Positions 36,168-45,291 of a stretch of 64,000 nucleotides of DNA are shown here, one piece after another. Where the stretch lies: contig JABTBR010000036.1 of the NCBI GenBank assembly GCA_013284265.1, positions 1-64,000 of the forward strand, written 5' to 3'. Within the stretch, counting starts at the first letter, position 1, and the number at the start of each line of letters is the position of its first letter. The notes beneath the pieces are model-generated. The model was not told where the DNA came from. It saw nothing but the letters and a program-made list of their open reading frames with translations, and did no database searches. Origin of the DNA: Oxalobacteraceae bacterium (GTDB lineage Bacteria > Pseudomonadota > Gammaproteobacteria > Burkholderiales > Burkholderiaceae_D). The translations under genes and the position numbers were made by a program.

Positions 36168-36206
36168 ATGCGCCAGTTTGATATTGCCCTCCTGTCGGCT
36201 GCCTGA
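36168..36206 (+). CDS. Possible leader peptide upstream of rsgA
   Basis: A 12-codon frame, MRQFDIALLSAA, with a good Shine-Dalgarno (AGGAGA, eight or so bases before the ATG). It ends 168 bp before the RsgA gene, and the gap between holds three hairpins. This arrangement is that of translation-coupled leader control. No such leader is known to me for rsgA, so the call is an inference. Confidence 0.5.
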   Translation: MRQFDIALLSAA

Positions 36207-36211
36207 CACCC

Positions 36212-36346
36212 CACATTTCAGCGCCAGTTTCTCCGCGAACCTGATGTGTTGATGCGCGCGTTGTCGCGCAGCTGACTTCCCGTACTTTGCTGCTTGCCGC
36301 ATTTCGCGGCCGGCCTCTGCTCGCCTGTCGTTTGACGACGGCGAGC
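36212..36346 (+). promoter_or_regulatory. Structured 5' leader of rsgA (three hairpins)
   Basis: Three inverted repeats follow the small frame: CACATttCAG with CTGATGTG (36212-36248), TGCGCG with CGCGCA (36253-36270), and a long one, GCTCGCC-t-GTCGT/ACGAC-GGCGAGC with loop TTG (36319-36346). The last ends 27 bp before the rsgA ATG and has no T-run, so it would act on translation or RNA stability more than on termination. CGCCAGTTT is present both in the small frame (36171) and at 36222. Confidence 0.5.
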
Positions 36347-36373
36347 GCTACCGGAAACAGGACAACACCTATC

Positions 36374-37435
36374 ATGTCAGACATCGATTTTGAATCGCTG
36401 CGCCGTATCGGCCTTACCCACACCATCGCCAGCCAACTGCACTTGCTGGATCACCCAGCACCGGCCCAGCTGGTACGCATCATCGAAATCCAGCGCGACT
36501 GGCTGACCGTTCACGACGGACAGTCCGAATACAAGGCCCGTGCCCTGCCCCAGCTTATGCGCACCTTGCTCGATCAGGAGACCAGCCTTGCCGTCGGCGA
36601 CTGGGTGCTCTGCGAGACCCATGCTCAAGATGAACGCTGGATAGGCGCGCAACTCCCCCCCACCAGCCACATCGCCCGCCGCAGCGCGGACGGACGGCGC
36701 CAGCCCCTGGCCAGCAATGTCGATACCGCCCTGCTGGTAATGGGCCTGGACAATGACTTCAATCTGCGGCGGATAGAACGCTATGTGGCGCTGGCGCATG
36801 CAGCGGAAGTCGCGCCTGTCGTCGTGCTGACCAAGGCCGATGCCAGCCTCGATCACGAGGATCAGTTGCGCGCCTTGCAGCAGCGCCTGCCCGCCAGCGT
36901 GCCGGCAATGGCCGTCGATGGGCGCGATCCAGCCACGCTGGCCGTGCTGGCGCCATGGCTGGGTGCCGGACAAACGCTGATCCTGCTGGGCTCATCCGGT
37001 GCGGGCAAGTCCACGCTGACCAACACCCTGACGGGTGCGGGCCAGCACACGGGAGGCGTGCGCAAAGGCGATGCGCGTGGCCGCCACACAACCACCGCAC
37101 GTTCGCTGCATCTGTGCGACAGCGGCGCCTGCATCATCGATACGCCCGGCCTGCGCAGCCTGAGTCCGGATGCGGACGAGGAAACGCTGGCGGCCACCTT
37201 CGACGATATTGCGGCACTGGCCGAACAATGCCAGTTCCGCGATTGCAAGCATGCGGAGGAACCGGGTTGTGCGGTGCGCGAGGCCGTCGATCCGGACCGC
37301 CTGCTCAACTATCACAAGCTGCTGCGCGAAGCGCGCCGCGTTCAGCAGACGCCGCTCGACCGGATCGCCGAGCGTGCCAAATGGAAGGTCGTGCTGAGGG
37401 CAGTCGAGGCGCGCAACCGCAACAAATGGCGCTAA
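36374..37435 (+). CDS. rsgA: Ribosome small-subunit-dependent GTPase A
   Basis: A 353-residue circularly permuted GTPase from the ATG at 36374. An N-terminal OB-like part is followed by the G4-like VVLTKAD, then G1 GSSGAGKSTLTN, a G2 segment around GRHTTTAR, G3 DTPGL, and the C-terminal zinc motif CQFRDCKHAEEPGCAV. RsgA checks 30S subunits late in assembly. The divergence of the N-terminal part (SLRRIGLTHTIASQLHLLD) suggests the second, longer type of rsgA paralogue found in some proteobacteria. A leader peptide and hairpins precede it. Confidence 0.92.
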   Translation: MSDIDFESLRRIGLTHTIASQLHLLDHPAPAQLVRIIEIQRDWLTVHDGQSEYKARALPQLMRTLLDQETSLAVGDWVLCETHAQDERWIGAQLPPTSHIARRSADGRRQPLASNVDTALLVMGLDNDFNLRRIERYVALAHAAEVAPVVVLTKADASLDHEDQLRALQQRLPASVPAMAVDGRDPATLAVLAPWLGAGQTLILLGSSGAGKSTLTNTLTGAGQHTGGVRKGDARGRHTTTARSLHLCDSGACIIDTPGLRSLSPDADEETLAATFDDIAALAEQCQFRDCKHAEEPGCAVREAVDPDRLLNYHKLLREARRVQQTPLDRIAERAKWKVVLRAVEARNRNKWR

Positions 37436-37441
37436 GCTAAG

Positions 37442-38080
37442 TCAGCTACTTTTAGCCTTTTCGCGTGCGGCCAGCAGTTCCGCATCCCTGGCCTGTGCCC
37501 GCTTGGCGGCGGGACGGCTGGTCACACGTTCAATGTAAGCCTCGACCACCGGCGTCTTGGGCACCAGCCCGAACGCCGTGGTCCAGGCCAAGGCCGTTCC
37601 CCACAGCACGTCCACCGCGCTGAACTGCTCACCGAGCAGATAAGGGCCTTTGGCCAGCTGATCCATGACGGTCTTGACGGTTGTATCGTAATCGCCATAC
37701 GGACAAACGGAAGGATCGGCGGGTTCGCGCTTGAGCGACTTGTCGATCAGTGCCGGTTCGAAGCAGGAACCATAGAAGGCCATCCAGCGCAGGTAAGGAC
37801 CGCGCAGCGGATCGCCGATCGGCGGCGCCAGCTTGGCTTCCGCATACAGATCGGCCATATACAAAAAGACCGCCACCTGTTCGGTGATCAGCGCTTCGTC
37901 ATGCAGAATGGCCGGCACCTTGCCCATCGGATTGATCTTCAGATACTCGGCCTGGCGCTGCTCTTTGGCCGGCAGATTCAGCGAATGCAACTCATAATCG
38001 GCGTTCAATTCTTCCAGCAGCGCGAGCGCGCCAGCGGAACGGGATTGGGGCGAATGGTAAAAAATGACATGGCGGTTCAT
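37442..38080 (-). CDS. Glutathione S-transferase family protein
   Basis: A 212-residue GST. The N-terminal thioredoxin-fold part has IFYHSPQSRSAGALALLEEL (probable catalytic Ser/Tyr near the start), NPMGKVPAILHD with the cis-Pro, and ITEQVAVFLYMADLY for glutathione binding; the C-terminal helical domain has LGEQFSAVDVLWG. The ATG at 38080 has AGGAG upstream; a TTG six bases earlier is possible. It is divergent from an AraC-type regulator across 89 bp, which probably controls it. Confidence 0.88.
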   Translation of the reverse strand: MNRHVIFYHSPQSRSAGALALLEELNADYELHSLNLPAKEQRQAEYLKINPMGKVPAILHDEALITEQVAVFLYMADLYAEAKLAPPIGDPLRGPYLRWMAFYGSCFEPALIDKSLKREPADPSVCPYGDYDTTVKTVMDQLAKGPYLLGEQFSAVDVLWGTALAWTTAFGLVPKTPVVEAYIERVTSRPAAKRAQARDAELLAAREKAKSS

Positions 38081-38169
38081 GAGCAATCTCCTGTGTGGTC
38101 GAACGAAACGACAAGGTAACTCTTGCTATGATGGAGGTCTTGTAAAAACGCGAAGATGAATAAAATACC

Positions 38170-39000
38170 ATGACTGAGCTGCGCGCGGTGCCCGACAGGG
38201 CCAAGGGTGTGGTAAATCCGGCGGCGGCCAAACAGGCTTTCAGACTGGGACGCTATCTGCCGGAAACGGACCTTGCCGGCGTGATCGATCACTTCTGGCT
38301 GGTGGAATGGGCGCTGCCCGAAGGCGTCACCCATGTGCAGCGCACCCTGCCCTATCCTTGCGTCCATCTGGTGTTCGACCTCGGCCGCACAGCCATCTTC
38401 GGTCCCACCAGCGGCATCTTCGAGTACACCTTGCAGGGTAGTGGAACGGTGCTGGGCGTGCGTTTCCGCGCGGGAGGATTTCGCGGGTTTATGGACGAAA
38501 AGGTGCAAACGATTACCGATCGGGTGCTGCCCTTGCAGCCGCTGTTCGACTGCGATGCGGCCGAGGGCGAACGCCAGGTATTCGCCCATGGCGACGATGG
38601 CGGCAAGGTCGCGGCGGCCAGCGCGCTGGTGCGGCGCGTGCTGCCCGCGCCCGATCCTCAGGTGAGCAAGATCGAAGCGATCCTGAACCTGATCAAAGAC
38701 CATCCCGACATCACCCAGGTGCAAGCGCTGTCCGAGCGCGCCTGCATCAGCGTGCGCAGCCTGCAACTGCTGTTCGCCGATTACGTGGGCCTGAGCCCCA
38801 AGTGGGCGATCCGGCGCAACCGCGTCCACGACGCCGCTGACCAGCTCGCCAACGGCAGCGATGTCGACCTGGCCAGTCTGGCGCAGAGCCTGGGCTATTA
38901 CGACCAGGCCCATTTCAGCAGCGACTTCGAACACCTGGTCGGCCAGCCCCCGGCCGAGTACCGGCGCAAGTGTCAGCTTAGCGTCGCCACTGGACAATAG
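38170..39000 (+). CDS. AraC-family transcriptional regulator
   Basis: A 276-residue regulator. An N-terminal DUF6597-like sensing part (FWLVEWALPEGVTHVQRTLP, GVRFRAGGFRGFM) is followed by an AraC DNA-binding region in the last 100 residues (ACISVRSLQLLFADYVGLSP, then LAQSLGYYDQAHFSSDFEHL). It faces the GST gene, its likely target. The inducer is unknown. Confidence 0.88.
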   Translation: MTELRAVPDRAKGVVNPAAAKQAFRLGRYLPETDLAGVIDHFWLVEWALPEGVTHVQRTLPYPCVHLVFDLGRTAIFGPTSGIFEYTLQGSGTVLGVRFRAGGFRGFMDEKVQTITDRVLPLQPLFDCDAAEGERQVFAHGDDGGKVAAASALVRRVLPAPDPQVSKIEAILNLIKDHPDITQVQALSERACISVRSLQLLFADYVGLSPKWAIRRNRVHDAADQLANGSDVDLASLAQSLGYYDQAHFSSDFEHLVGQPPAEYRRKCQLSVATGQ

Positions 39001-39092
39001 ACCAACTGCTCGTGGCAATAGTATTATGCGTCCTTGATCTACGTCGATCCGCGCTCTGACTCAAGCGCGAGTCGTAGTCGTATAGTCGGCAG

Positions 39093-39422
39093 ATGCTTAC
39101 CATCGTCGAAACCCACTTGTTTAAGCGTCTTTGGCCACTATACTGGTCTGAAGAAGAGCGTAGAAAGTTCGCGGCCTTTCTCAAGGCGTCACCAACCTCA
39201 GGGCAAGTCGTTCCCAAATCCGGAGGCGTTCGCAAAGTACGGTGGCGACGTACAGGTACTGGCAAGTCCGGTGGCGTCAGAGTAATTTATTTCATACACA
39301 ACGCGGCCGGCGAACTGGTATTGCTAACGATGTATGCCAAGGCAAGGGTGACTAATATCAGCGCCGCAGAATTGAAGGAACTTCGCTGTGAATATGAATC
39401 GAAAACTCCCCCTAAGCGATGA
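39093..39422 (+). CDS. RelE/HigB-type toxin
   Basis: A 109-residue toxin of the RelE superfamily, with SEEERRKFAAFLKASPTSGQ, VPKSGGVRKVRWRRTG and GKSGGVRVIYFIHN, the pattern of HigB/RelE-like mRNA interferases that cut ribosome-bound mRNA. The antitoxin gene starts inside its end (35-bp overlap), typical of toxin-first pairs. Confidence 0.88.
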   Translation: MLTIVETHLFKRLWPLYWSEEERRKFAAFLKASPTSGQVVPKSGGVRKVRWRRTGTGKSGGVRVIYFIHNAAGELVLLTMYAKARVTNISAAELKELRCEYESKTPPKR

Positions 39423-39717
39423 AGAGTTGGAGATCTTTGAATCCACTCGCGACTTGAACGCGGAACTGCAGCAGGCGCTGGCTGAAATGAAAGCAGGCTT
39501 GGTGCATGTGGTTTTATCCGACCTCATCCAGGCACGCCTGAATACCGGCCTGGCTCCCGCCGAGTTCGCTGCTCTGCTTGGCGTAACGCCAGAGACGCTG
39601 GAAGACTGGGAGCAACGCCGCCAGCAACCCACAGGGGCGGCGCGCATCGTACTCAAGCTGGCCCTGGACCATCCCGAACTGGTGCTGGCGGCGGCAAAAG
39701 AAACCGCGCTCCAATAG
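39388..39717 (+). CDS. XRE-family antitoxin (HigA-like)
   Basis: A 109-residue antitoxin. It starts at GTG 39388 (AGGA eight bases upstream) or at the ATG 39394. The C-terminal helix-turn-helix is TGLAPAEFAALLGVTPETLE followed by DWEQRRQQPTGAA, the WExG-type pattern of HigA antitoxins. It neutralises the overlapping RelE-type toxin and should repress the pair. A bidirectional terminator directly follows. Confidence 0.88.
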   Translation: MNMNRKLPLSDEELEIFESTRDLNAELQQALAEMKAGLVHVVLSDLIQARLNTGLAPAEFAALLGVTPETLEDWEQRRQQPTGAARIVLKLALDHPELVLAAAKETALQ

Positions 39718-39746
39718 AAAAAGGCAGCCTAGGCTGCCTTCTTTGC
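39718..39746. terminator. Bidirectional terminator between the TA pair and atpC
   Basis: The perfect palindrome AAGGCAGCCTAGGCTGCCTT (39721-39740) is flanked by A-run on the left and CTTT on the right. On the minus strand it ends in TTTTT, a good terminator for the ATP synthase operon; on the plus strand it can end the toxin-antitoxin transcript. Confidence 0.85.
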
Positions 39747-39769
39747 ATTTCTGCGGTACGACGAATTGC

Positions 39770-40192
39770 TTAGTGCTTCGCGCGCAGCTTGGCGATCGCG
39801 GCCAGTTGGCCGATCGCGGCAGCCAGTTCGGCTTGCGCCTTGGCGTAGTCGATGCCGGAGCTGTTGTTGGCCAGGGCTTCTTCCGCGCGCTTGACGGCGG
39901 CGGCAGCTTTGGCTTCGTCCAGATCCTTGCCGCGAATCGCGGTATCGGCCAGCACCGTCACAGCGCCCGGCTGCACTTCCAGCAGGCCGCCGGCGACGAA
40001 GACAAATTCTTCCTCAGCTTGACCTGGTACCTGGATGCGAACCGCGCCCGGACGGATGCGGGTGATCAAAGGCGTGTGCTTGGGGTAGATCCCCAGCTCG
40101 CCCTGCTCGCCCGGCAACGCGACGAATTCGGCTTCACCGGAGAAGATCAACTCCTCGGCGGAAACCACGTCAACGTGAATAGTATTTGCCAT
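39770..40192 (-). CDS. atpC: ATP synthase subunit epsilon
   Basis: A 140-residue F1 central-stalk subunit. The beta-sandwich holds IHVDVVSAEELIFSGEAEFV, GELGIYPKHTPLITRIRPG and VFVAGGLLEVQPGAVTVLAD, and a C-terminal helical hairpin follows (AKAAAAVKRAEEALANNSS). The ATG at 40192 is used; the frame upstream is not conserved. It is the last gene of the operon, 60 bp after atpD and just before the terminator. Confidence 0.96.
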   Translation of the reverse strand: MANTIHVDVVSAEELIFSGEAEFVALPGEQGELGIYPKHTPLITRIRPGAVRIQVPGQAEEEFVFVAGGLLEVQPGAVTVLADTAIRGKDLDEAKAAAAVKRAEEALANNSSGIDYAKAQAELAAAIGQLAAIAKLRAKH

Positions 40193-40252
40193 GTGTGTCC
40201 TATCGGGTTTTGAGCGGCCCCGCCAGAGGCGGGGCCGCGCCAGACTCAATGA

Positions 40253-41653
40253 TTAGTTGAGTTTTTTGGCTTTTTCGATGGCTTCTTCGATCGTGCCGAC
40301 CATGTAGAACGCTTGTTCTGGCAGGTGATCGAGTTCGCCGGAAGCGATCATTTTGAAGCCCTTGATCGTGTCTTTCAGCGAAACGTATTTACCTGGGGAA
40401 CCGGTAAACACTTCAGCAACGTGGAAAGGCTGCGACAGGAAACGCTGCATCTTACGTGCGCGCGCCACCAGCAGTTTGTCTTCCGGTGCCAGCTCGTCCA
40501 TACCCAGAATCGCGATAATGTCGCGCAGTTCTTTGTAGCGCTGCAGAGTCATCTGAACGGCGCGGGCGGTGTCATAGTGTTCCTGACCGACGACCAGCGG
40601 ATCCAGCTGACGCGAAGTCGAATCCAGTGGATCGACCGCAGGGTAGATACCCAGCGAGGCGATGTCACGCGACAGGGCAACGGTCGAATCGAGGTGACCG
40701 AAGGTGGTTGCAGGCGAAGGATCGGTGTAATCATCCGCTGGAACGTAGACGGCCTGGATCGAGGTGATCGAACCGGTCTTGGTCGAGGTGATACGCTCTT
40801 GCAGACGGCCCATTTCTTCGGCCAGGGTAGGCTGGTAACCCACTGCGGAAGGCATACGGCCCAGCAGTGCGGATACTTCGGTACCGGCCAGCGTGAAGCG
40901 GTAGATGTTGTCCACGAAGAACAGAACGTCTTTACCTTCGTCACGGAACGATTCCGCGATGGTCAGACCGGTCAGCGCGACGCGCAGACGGTTACCAGGC
41001 GGCTCATTCATCTGACCGTAGACCATCGCTACTTTGGAGTTCTCTGGGTTTTCCAGATCGACCACTTTCGCGTCAGCCATCTCGTGGTAGAAGTCGTTAC
41101 CTTCACGGGTACGCTCACCCACACCAGCGAACACGGAAACACCCGAGTGCGCCTTAGCGATGTTGTTGATCAGTTCCATCATGTTGACGGTCTTGCCCAC
41201 ACCGGCGCCGCCGAACAGACCGACTTTACCGCCTTTGGCGAACGGGCACACCAGGTCAATCACCTTGATGCCGGTTTCCAGCAGTTCCTGCGATGGCGAC
41301 AGTTCGTCGTAGGCAGGAGGAGTGCGGTGGATCGACGCGACTTGTTCGTGCGACACAGGACCGCATTCGTCGATCGGGTTACCCAGCACGTCCATGATGC
41401 GGCCCAGGGTCGCTTTACCGACTGGCACCATGATAGGTTTGCCGGTGTTCTGGATCATCATGCCGCGGCGCAGGCCGTCGGACGAACCCAGAGCAATGGT
41501 ACGGACCACGCCGTCGCCCAGCTGTTGTTGTACTTCCAGGGTCAGCTCGGAGCCAGCCATTTTCAAGGCATCGAATACCTTAGGCATCGCATTGCGGGGA
41601 AACTCAACGTCCACCACAGCGCCGATACACTGAACGATTTTGCCATCAGCCAT
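40253..41653 (-). CDS. atpD: ATP synthase subunit beta
   Basis: A 466-residue catalytic F1 subunit. The P-loop is GGAGVGKTVNMMELI, with the catalytic Glu in GVGERTREGNDFYHEM and the DELSEED-like loop here DELAPEDK. It hydrolyses or makes ATP at the alpha/beta interfaces. The start is MADGKIVQCIGAVVDVEFP at 41653. It lies 30 bp after atpG. Confidence 0.98.
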   Translation of the reverse strand: MADGKIVQCIGAVVDVEFPRNAMPKVFDALKMAGSELTLEVQQQLGDGVVRTIALGSSDGLRRGMMIQNTGKPIMVPVGKATLGRIMDVLGNPIDECGPVSHEQVASIHRTPPAYDELSPSQELLETGIKVIDLVCPFAKGGKVGLFGGAGVGKTVNMMELINNIAKAHSGVSVFAGVGERTREGNDFYHEMADAKVVDLENPENSKVAMVYGQMNEPPGNRLRVALTGLTIAESFRDEGKDVLFFVDNIYRFTLAGTEVSALLGRMPSAVGYQPTLAEEMGRLQERITSTKTGSITSIQAVYVPADDYTDPSPATTFGHLDSTVALSRDIASLGIYPAVDPLDSTSRQLDPLVVGQEHYDTARAVQMTLQRYKELRDIIAILGMDELAPEDKLLVARARKMQRFLSQPFHVAEVFTGSPGKYVSLKDTIKGFKMIASGELDHLPEQAFYMVGTIEEAIEKAKKLN

Positions 41654-41683
41654 GTTCGTTCCTTCAAATATAGTTAAATTCGT

Positions 41684-42559
41684 TTAAACCGCAGCCGCAC
41701 CGGCGACGATTTCGGAGAGTTCTTTGGTAATCGCAGCTTGACGGGTCTTGTTGTAGATCAGCTTGAGTTCGCCAATAACACTACCGGCGTTATCACTTGC
41801 TGCCTTCATCGCGACCATCCGCGCCGATTGCTCGGACGCCAGGTTTTCCGCCACTGCCTGGTACACCAGCGCTTCAATGTAGCGCTCGAGCAGTTCATCG
41901 ATCACGGTCGCAGCGTCCGGCTCGTAGATGTAATCCCAGCTGTGATTACCCTTGTCGGCCTGCTTCTTGGCGGCCGGCAGTGGCAGCAACTGCTCCACCA
42001 TCGGCTCTTGCTTCATCGTGTTAATGAACTTGGTGTAGCACAGGTAAACTGCGTCCACTTCACCGTTCTGGAACTTTTCGAGCATGACCTTGACAGGTCC
42101 GATCAGTTTTTCCAGGTGCGGCGTATCGCCGATCTGCGTTACTTGCGCAACGACAGGCACGCCGACACGGTTTAAGAAGCCCAAACCTTTGTTACCGATG
42201 GCAACGGCTTGAACCTTGTTGCCTGCCGCTTCCAGCTCGCGCGACTTGGACGTCACCATGCGCAGCACGTTGGTGTTCAGACCGCCGCACAGACCTTTAT
42301 CGGTCGTAACGACGATGAAACCAACGGCTTTCGCGGCGTTGCTCGCTTCTTCGGCGAGGAACGGGTGCGTGTATTCCGGATTGGCGCTAGCCAGATTGGC
42401 GGCGATATTCCGAATCTTGTCACTGTAGGGACGGGCGGCGCGCATCCGGTCCTGCGCCTTGCGCATTTTGGATGCGGCGACCATTTCCATCGCCTTGGTG
42501 ATCTTCTTCGTATTTTCTACGCTCTTGATCTTGCCACGTATCTCTTTGCCTACTGCCAT
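41684..42559 (-). CDS. atpG: ATP synthase subunit gamma
   Basis: A 291-residue rotor subunit made of long N- and C-terminal helices (GKEIRGKIKSVENTKKITKA and the C-terminal NKTRQAAITKELSEIVAGAA). The central segment TTDKGLCGGLNTNV is conserved. It turns inside the alpha3beta3 ring and couples the c-ring to catalysis. It lies 52 bp after atpA. Confidence 0.97.
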   Translation of the reverse strand: MAVGKEIRGKIKSVENTKKITKAMEMVAASKMRKAQDRMRAARPYSDKIRNIAANLASANPEYTHPFLAEEASNAAKAVGFIVVTTDKGLCGGLNTNVLRMVTSKSRELEAAGNKVQAVAIGNKGLGFLNRVGVPVVAQVTQIGDTPHLEKLIGPVKVMLEKFQNGEVDAVYLCYTKFINTMKQEPMVEQLLPLPAAKKQADKGNHSWDYIYEPDAATVIDELLERYIEALVYQAVAENLASEQSARMVAMKAASDNAGSVIGELKLIYNKTRQAAITKELSEIVAGAAAV

Positions 42560-42611
42560 GAGTCCTTACTCCTTCTGCGCTGATGGCGGTCCCTAGGGAC
42601 CGCCGTGTCGC

Positions 42612-44153
42612 TTAAAATGCGCCGGATTTCTTGAAATCAGCAATGGCGGCCGACAGCGCTGCTTCGCCGTCTTTGTCCAGTTGCTTGGTCTCTTCGATCT
42701 TGGCCAGCAGCGCAGCTTGCTTGGTCTTCAGGTAGCCATGCAGGCCAGCTTCGAATGGCAGTACTTTCTTGACTGCGATATCGTCCAGGAAGCCCTTGTT
42801 CACTGCGAACAGCGAAGCGGCCATCAGGGAGATCGACAGTGGCGAGTACTGAGCCTGCTTGAGCAGTTCGGTCACGCGGGCACCGCGGTCCAGCTGCTTG
42901 CGGGTCGACTCGTCCAGGTCGGAAGCGAACTGCGCGAACGCAGCCAGTTCACGGTACTGCGCCAAGTCGGTACGGATACCGCCGGACAGGTTTTTGATGA
43001 CCTTGGTCTGAGCGGCGCCACCGACGCGCGATACCGAGATACCGGCGTTAATCGCAGGACGGACACCCGAGTTGAACAGCGAGGTTTCCAGGAAGATCTG
43101 ACCGTCGGTGATCGAAATCACGTTGGTTGGAACGAAGGCGGAAACGTCGCCTGCCTGGGTTTCAATGATAGGCAGTGCGGTCAGCGAGCCGGTCTTGCCT
43201 TTGACTGCGCCGCCGGTGAAGGCTTCGACGTAGTCGGCGTTGACGCGTGCTGCGCGTTCGAGCAGACGGCTGTGCAGGTAGAACACGTCGCCTGGATACG
43301 CTTCGCGGCCTGGTGGGCGGCGCAGCAGCAGCGAGATCTGACGGTAGGCAACAGCTTGCTTGGACAAGTCATCGTAGACGATCAGTGCATCTTCGCCACG
43401 GTCGCGGAAGTACTCGCCCATGGTGCAGCCCGAGTAGGCCGAGATGTACTGCATCGCTGCCGATTCGGCGGCCGATGCGGCCACGACGATGGTGTATTCC
43501 ATCGCGCCGTGCTGTTCCAGGGAACGCACGATGTTCTTGATGGTCGACGCTTTTTGACCGATCGCGACGTAGATACAGGTCATGCCCTGACCTTTTTGGT
43601 TGATGATCGCATCAACGGCTACGGCGGATTTACCGGTCTGACGGTCACCAATGATCAGTTCGCGTTGACCGCGGCCGATAGGTACCATCGCATCGATCGA
43701 TTTCAGGCCGGTCTGCATAGGCTGCGACACCGACTCACGGGCGATCACGCCTGGAGCGATTTTTTCGATAGGCGAGGTCAGTTTCGCATCGATCGCGCCT
43801 TTGCCGTCGATCGGCTGGCCCAGGGCGTTGACCACACGGCCACGCAGTTCAGGACCGACTGGCACTTCCAGAATGCGGCTGGTGCACTTGACCGTGTCGC
43901 CTTCGGAGATGTGCTCGTAAGCACCCAGAATCACGGCGCCGACGGAGTCGCGCTCCAGATTCATCGCCAGACCAAAGGTGTTGCCTGGGAATTCCAGCAT
44001 TTCGCCCTGCATCACGTCCGACAGACCGTGGATGCGGACGATACCGTCGGCCACGGAAATGACCGTGCCTTGGTTACGTACTTCAGCGCCGCCTTCAAGA
44101 CCTTGGATCCGGCTCTTGATCAACTCGCTGATTTCAGATGGGTTGAGTTGCAT
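42612..44153 (-). CDS. atpA: ATP synthase subunit alpha
   Basis: A 513-residue non-catalytic nucleotide-binding F1 subunit. The P-loop is IGDRQTGKSAVAVDAI; the N-terminus MQLNPSEISELIKSRIQGLE and the arginine-finger segment SVSRVGGAAQTKVIK are conserved. Hexamers with AtpD form the F1 head. It follows atpH by 76 bp. Confidence 0.98.
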   Translation of the reverse strand: MQLNPSEISELIKSRIQGLEGGAEVRNQGTVISVADGIVRIHGLSDVMQGEMLEFPGNTFGLAMNLERDSVGAVILGAYEHISEGDTVKCTSRILEVPVGPELRGRVVNALGQPIDGKGAIDAKLTSPIEKIAPGVIARESVSQPMQTGLKSIDAMVPIGRGQRELIIGDRQTGKSAVAVDAIINQKGQGMTCIYVAIGQKASTIKNIVRSLEQHGAMEYTIVVAASAAESAAMQYISAYSGCTMGEYFRDRGEDALIVYDDLSKQAVAYRQISLLLRRPPGREAYPGDVFYLHSRLLERAARVNADYVEAFTGGAVKGKTGSLTALPIIETQAGDVSAFVPTNVISITDGQIFLETSLFNSGVRPAINAGISVSRVGGAAQTKVIKNLSGGIRTDLAQYRELAAFAQFASDLDESTRKQLDRGARVTELLKQAQYSPLSISLMAASLFAVNKGFLDDIAVKKVLPFEAGLHGYLKTKQAALLAKIEETKQLDKDGEAALSAAIADFKKSGAF

Positions 44154-44229
44154 ACTAACTCCTAAAAGTGTTTCTCTCAGCTTGCGCGAGGGGAAGAATC
44201 TGTTCTAAGCAGGCGCTCAAGTACGAAAC

Positions 44230-44775
44230 TTAAGCGACCAGTGCCGCACGCATTTGCTGCAGTCGGGCGCGCACCGAAGTGTCCAGCACTTCATCGCCAA
44301 CGACTACGCGCACGCCGCCGATCAACGCAGGATCGACGGTCACGGCCGGGTTCAGCTTACGGCTGAATTTCTTTTCCAGCGTAGCGACCAGCTCGCTCAC
44401 CTGGGCTGCGCTCAGCTCGAATGCGCTGGTGATTTCGGCATCTGCCGCACCTTCCAGGCTGTTTTTCAACAGCTGGAATTGCGTGCCGATTTCCGGCAGC
44501 AGGCTGATGCGACCGTTTTCGATCAGCATAGCCAGGAAGTTTTTCGCTTCCGTATTCAGCGGCGACTTGATCAGGCTCAAAATGGTGGCACTTACTTCGC
44601 TTTCCGATGCTTTCGGATTGCGGGCAAATGCTTGCACCTCGGGGTGGCTACCGATCTGGGCCAATTCGGACACCAGTTCGGACCACGCCGCGAGGTTGAA
44701 CGATTCCTTACCTGCTTGGGCTACGCGGAACAAAGCTTCCGCGTAGGGACGGGCGACGGTTGCGTTTTCTGCCAT
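44230..44775 (-). CDS. atpH: ATP synthase subunit delta
   Basis: A 181-residue peripheral-stalk subunit, N-terminus AENATVARPYAEALFRVAQA and C-terminal strand DPALIGGVRVVVGDEVLDTS, both typical of bacterial delta. It links the F1 head to the b-subunit stalk. It begins 2 bp after atpF. Confidence 0.96.
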   Translation of the reverse strand: MAENATVARPYAEALFRVAQAGKESFNLAAWSELVSELAQIGSHPEVQAFARNPKASESEVSATILSLIKSPLNTEAKNFLAMLIENGRISLLPEIGTQFQLLKNSLEGAADAEITSAFELSAAQVSELVATLEKKFSRKLNPAVTVDPALIGGVRVVVGDEVLDTSVRARLQQMRAALVA

Positions 44776-44777
44776 GA

Positions 44778-45248
44778 TTACAGCTCGACAGCGAGGCGCG
44801 ACAGCAGGTCGGCGTGAGCCGCTGCGGTAACTTCGCGCTTCAGGATTTGCTCGGCGCCCTTGACAGCCAGGTCAGCCACCTGAGCGCGCAGTGCTTCACG
44901 GGCCTTGGTCAGTTGCTGATCAGCGTCTGCCTTGGCTTGCGCAATGATGCGGTCCGCTTCAGCTTGTGCATTTGCCTTGATTTCTTCAGCGACCAGTTGC
45001 GCGCGCTTTTCAGCGTCGGCAACGCGTTGCGAAGCTTCTTCACGTGCGCCAGTCAGTGCTTCCTGGGCGCGCTTTTCGGCGACGACCATCGCAGCCTGAC
45101 CTTGATCGGCCGCAGCCAGACCGTCAGCGATACGCTTGGCACGCTCATCCAACGCTGCATTCAGCGATGGAAATACGAACTTCATCGATACCCAGACCAA
45201 CACCGCGAAGGTGATCATCTGGCCGATGAGCGACATATTGATGTCCAT
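44778..45248 (-). CDS. atpF: ATP synthase subunit b
   Basis: A 156-residue stalk subunit: a single membrane helix near the N-terminus (MSLIGQMITFAVLVWVSMKF) followed by a long charged, Ala-rich helix with coiled-coil character. It dimerises and holds F1 against F0. It lies 43 bp after atpE. Confidence 0.96.
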   Translation of the reverse strand: MDINMSLIGQMITFAVLVWVSMKFVFPSLNAALDERAKRIADGLAAADQGQAAMVVAEKRAQEALTGAREEASQRVADAEKRAQLVAEEIKANAQAEADRIIAQAKADADQQLTKAREALRAQVADLAVKGAEQILKREVTAAAHADLLSRLAVEL

Positions 45249-45291
45249 ACCTTTGCTCCTAACTAAAAGTTTCTCCTAGGGTTGGAGCGAA

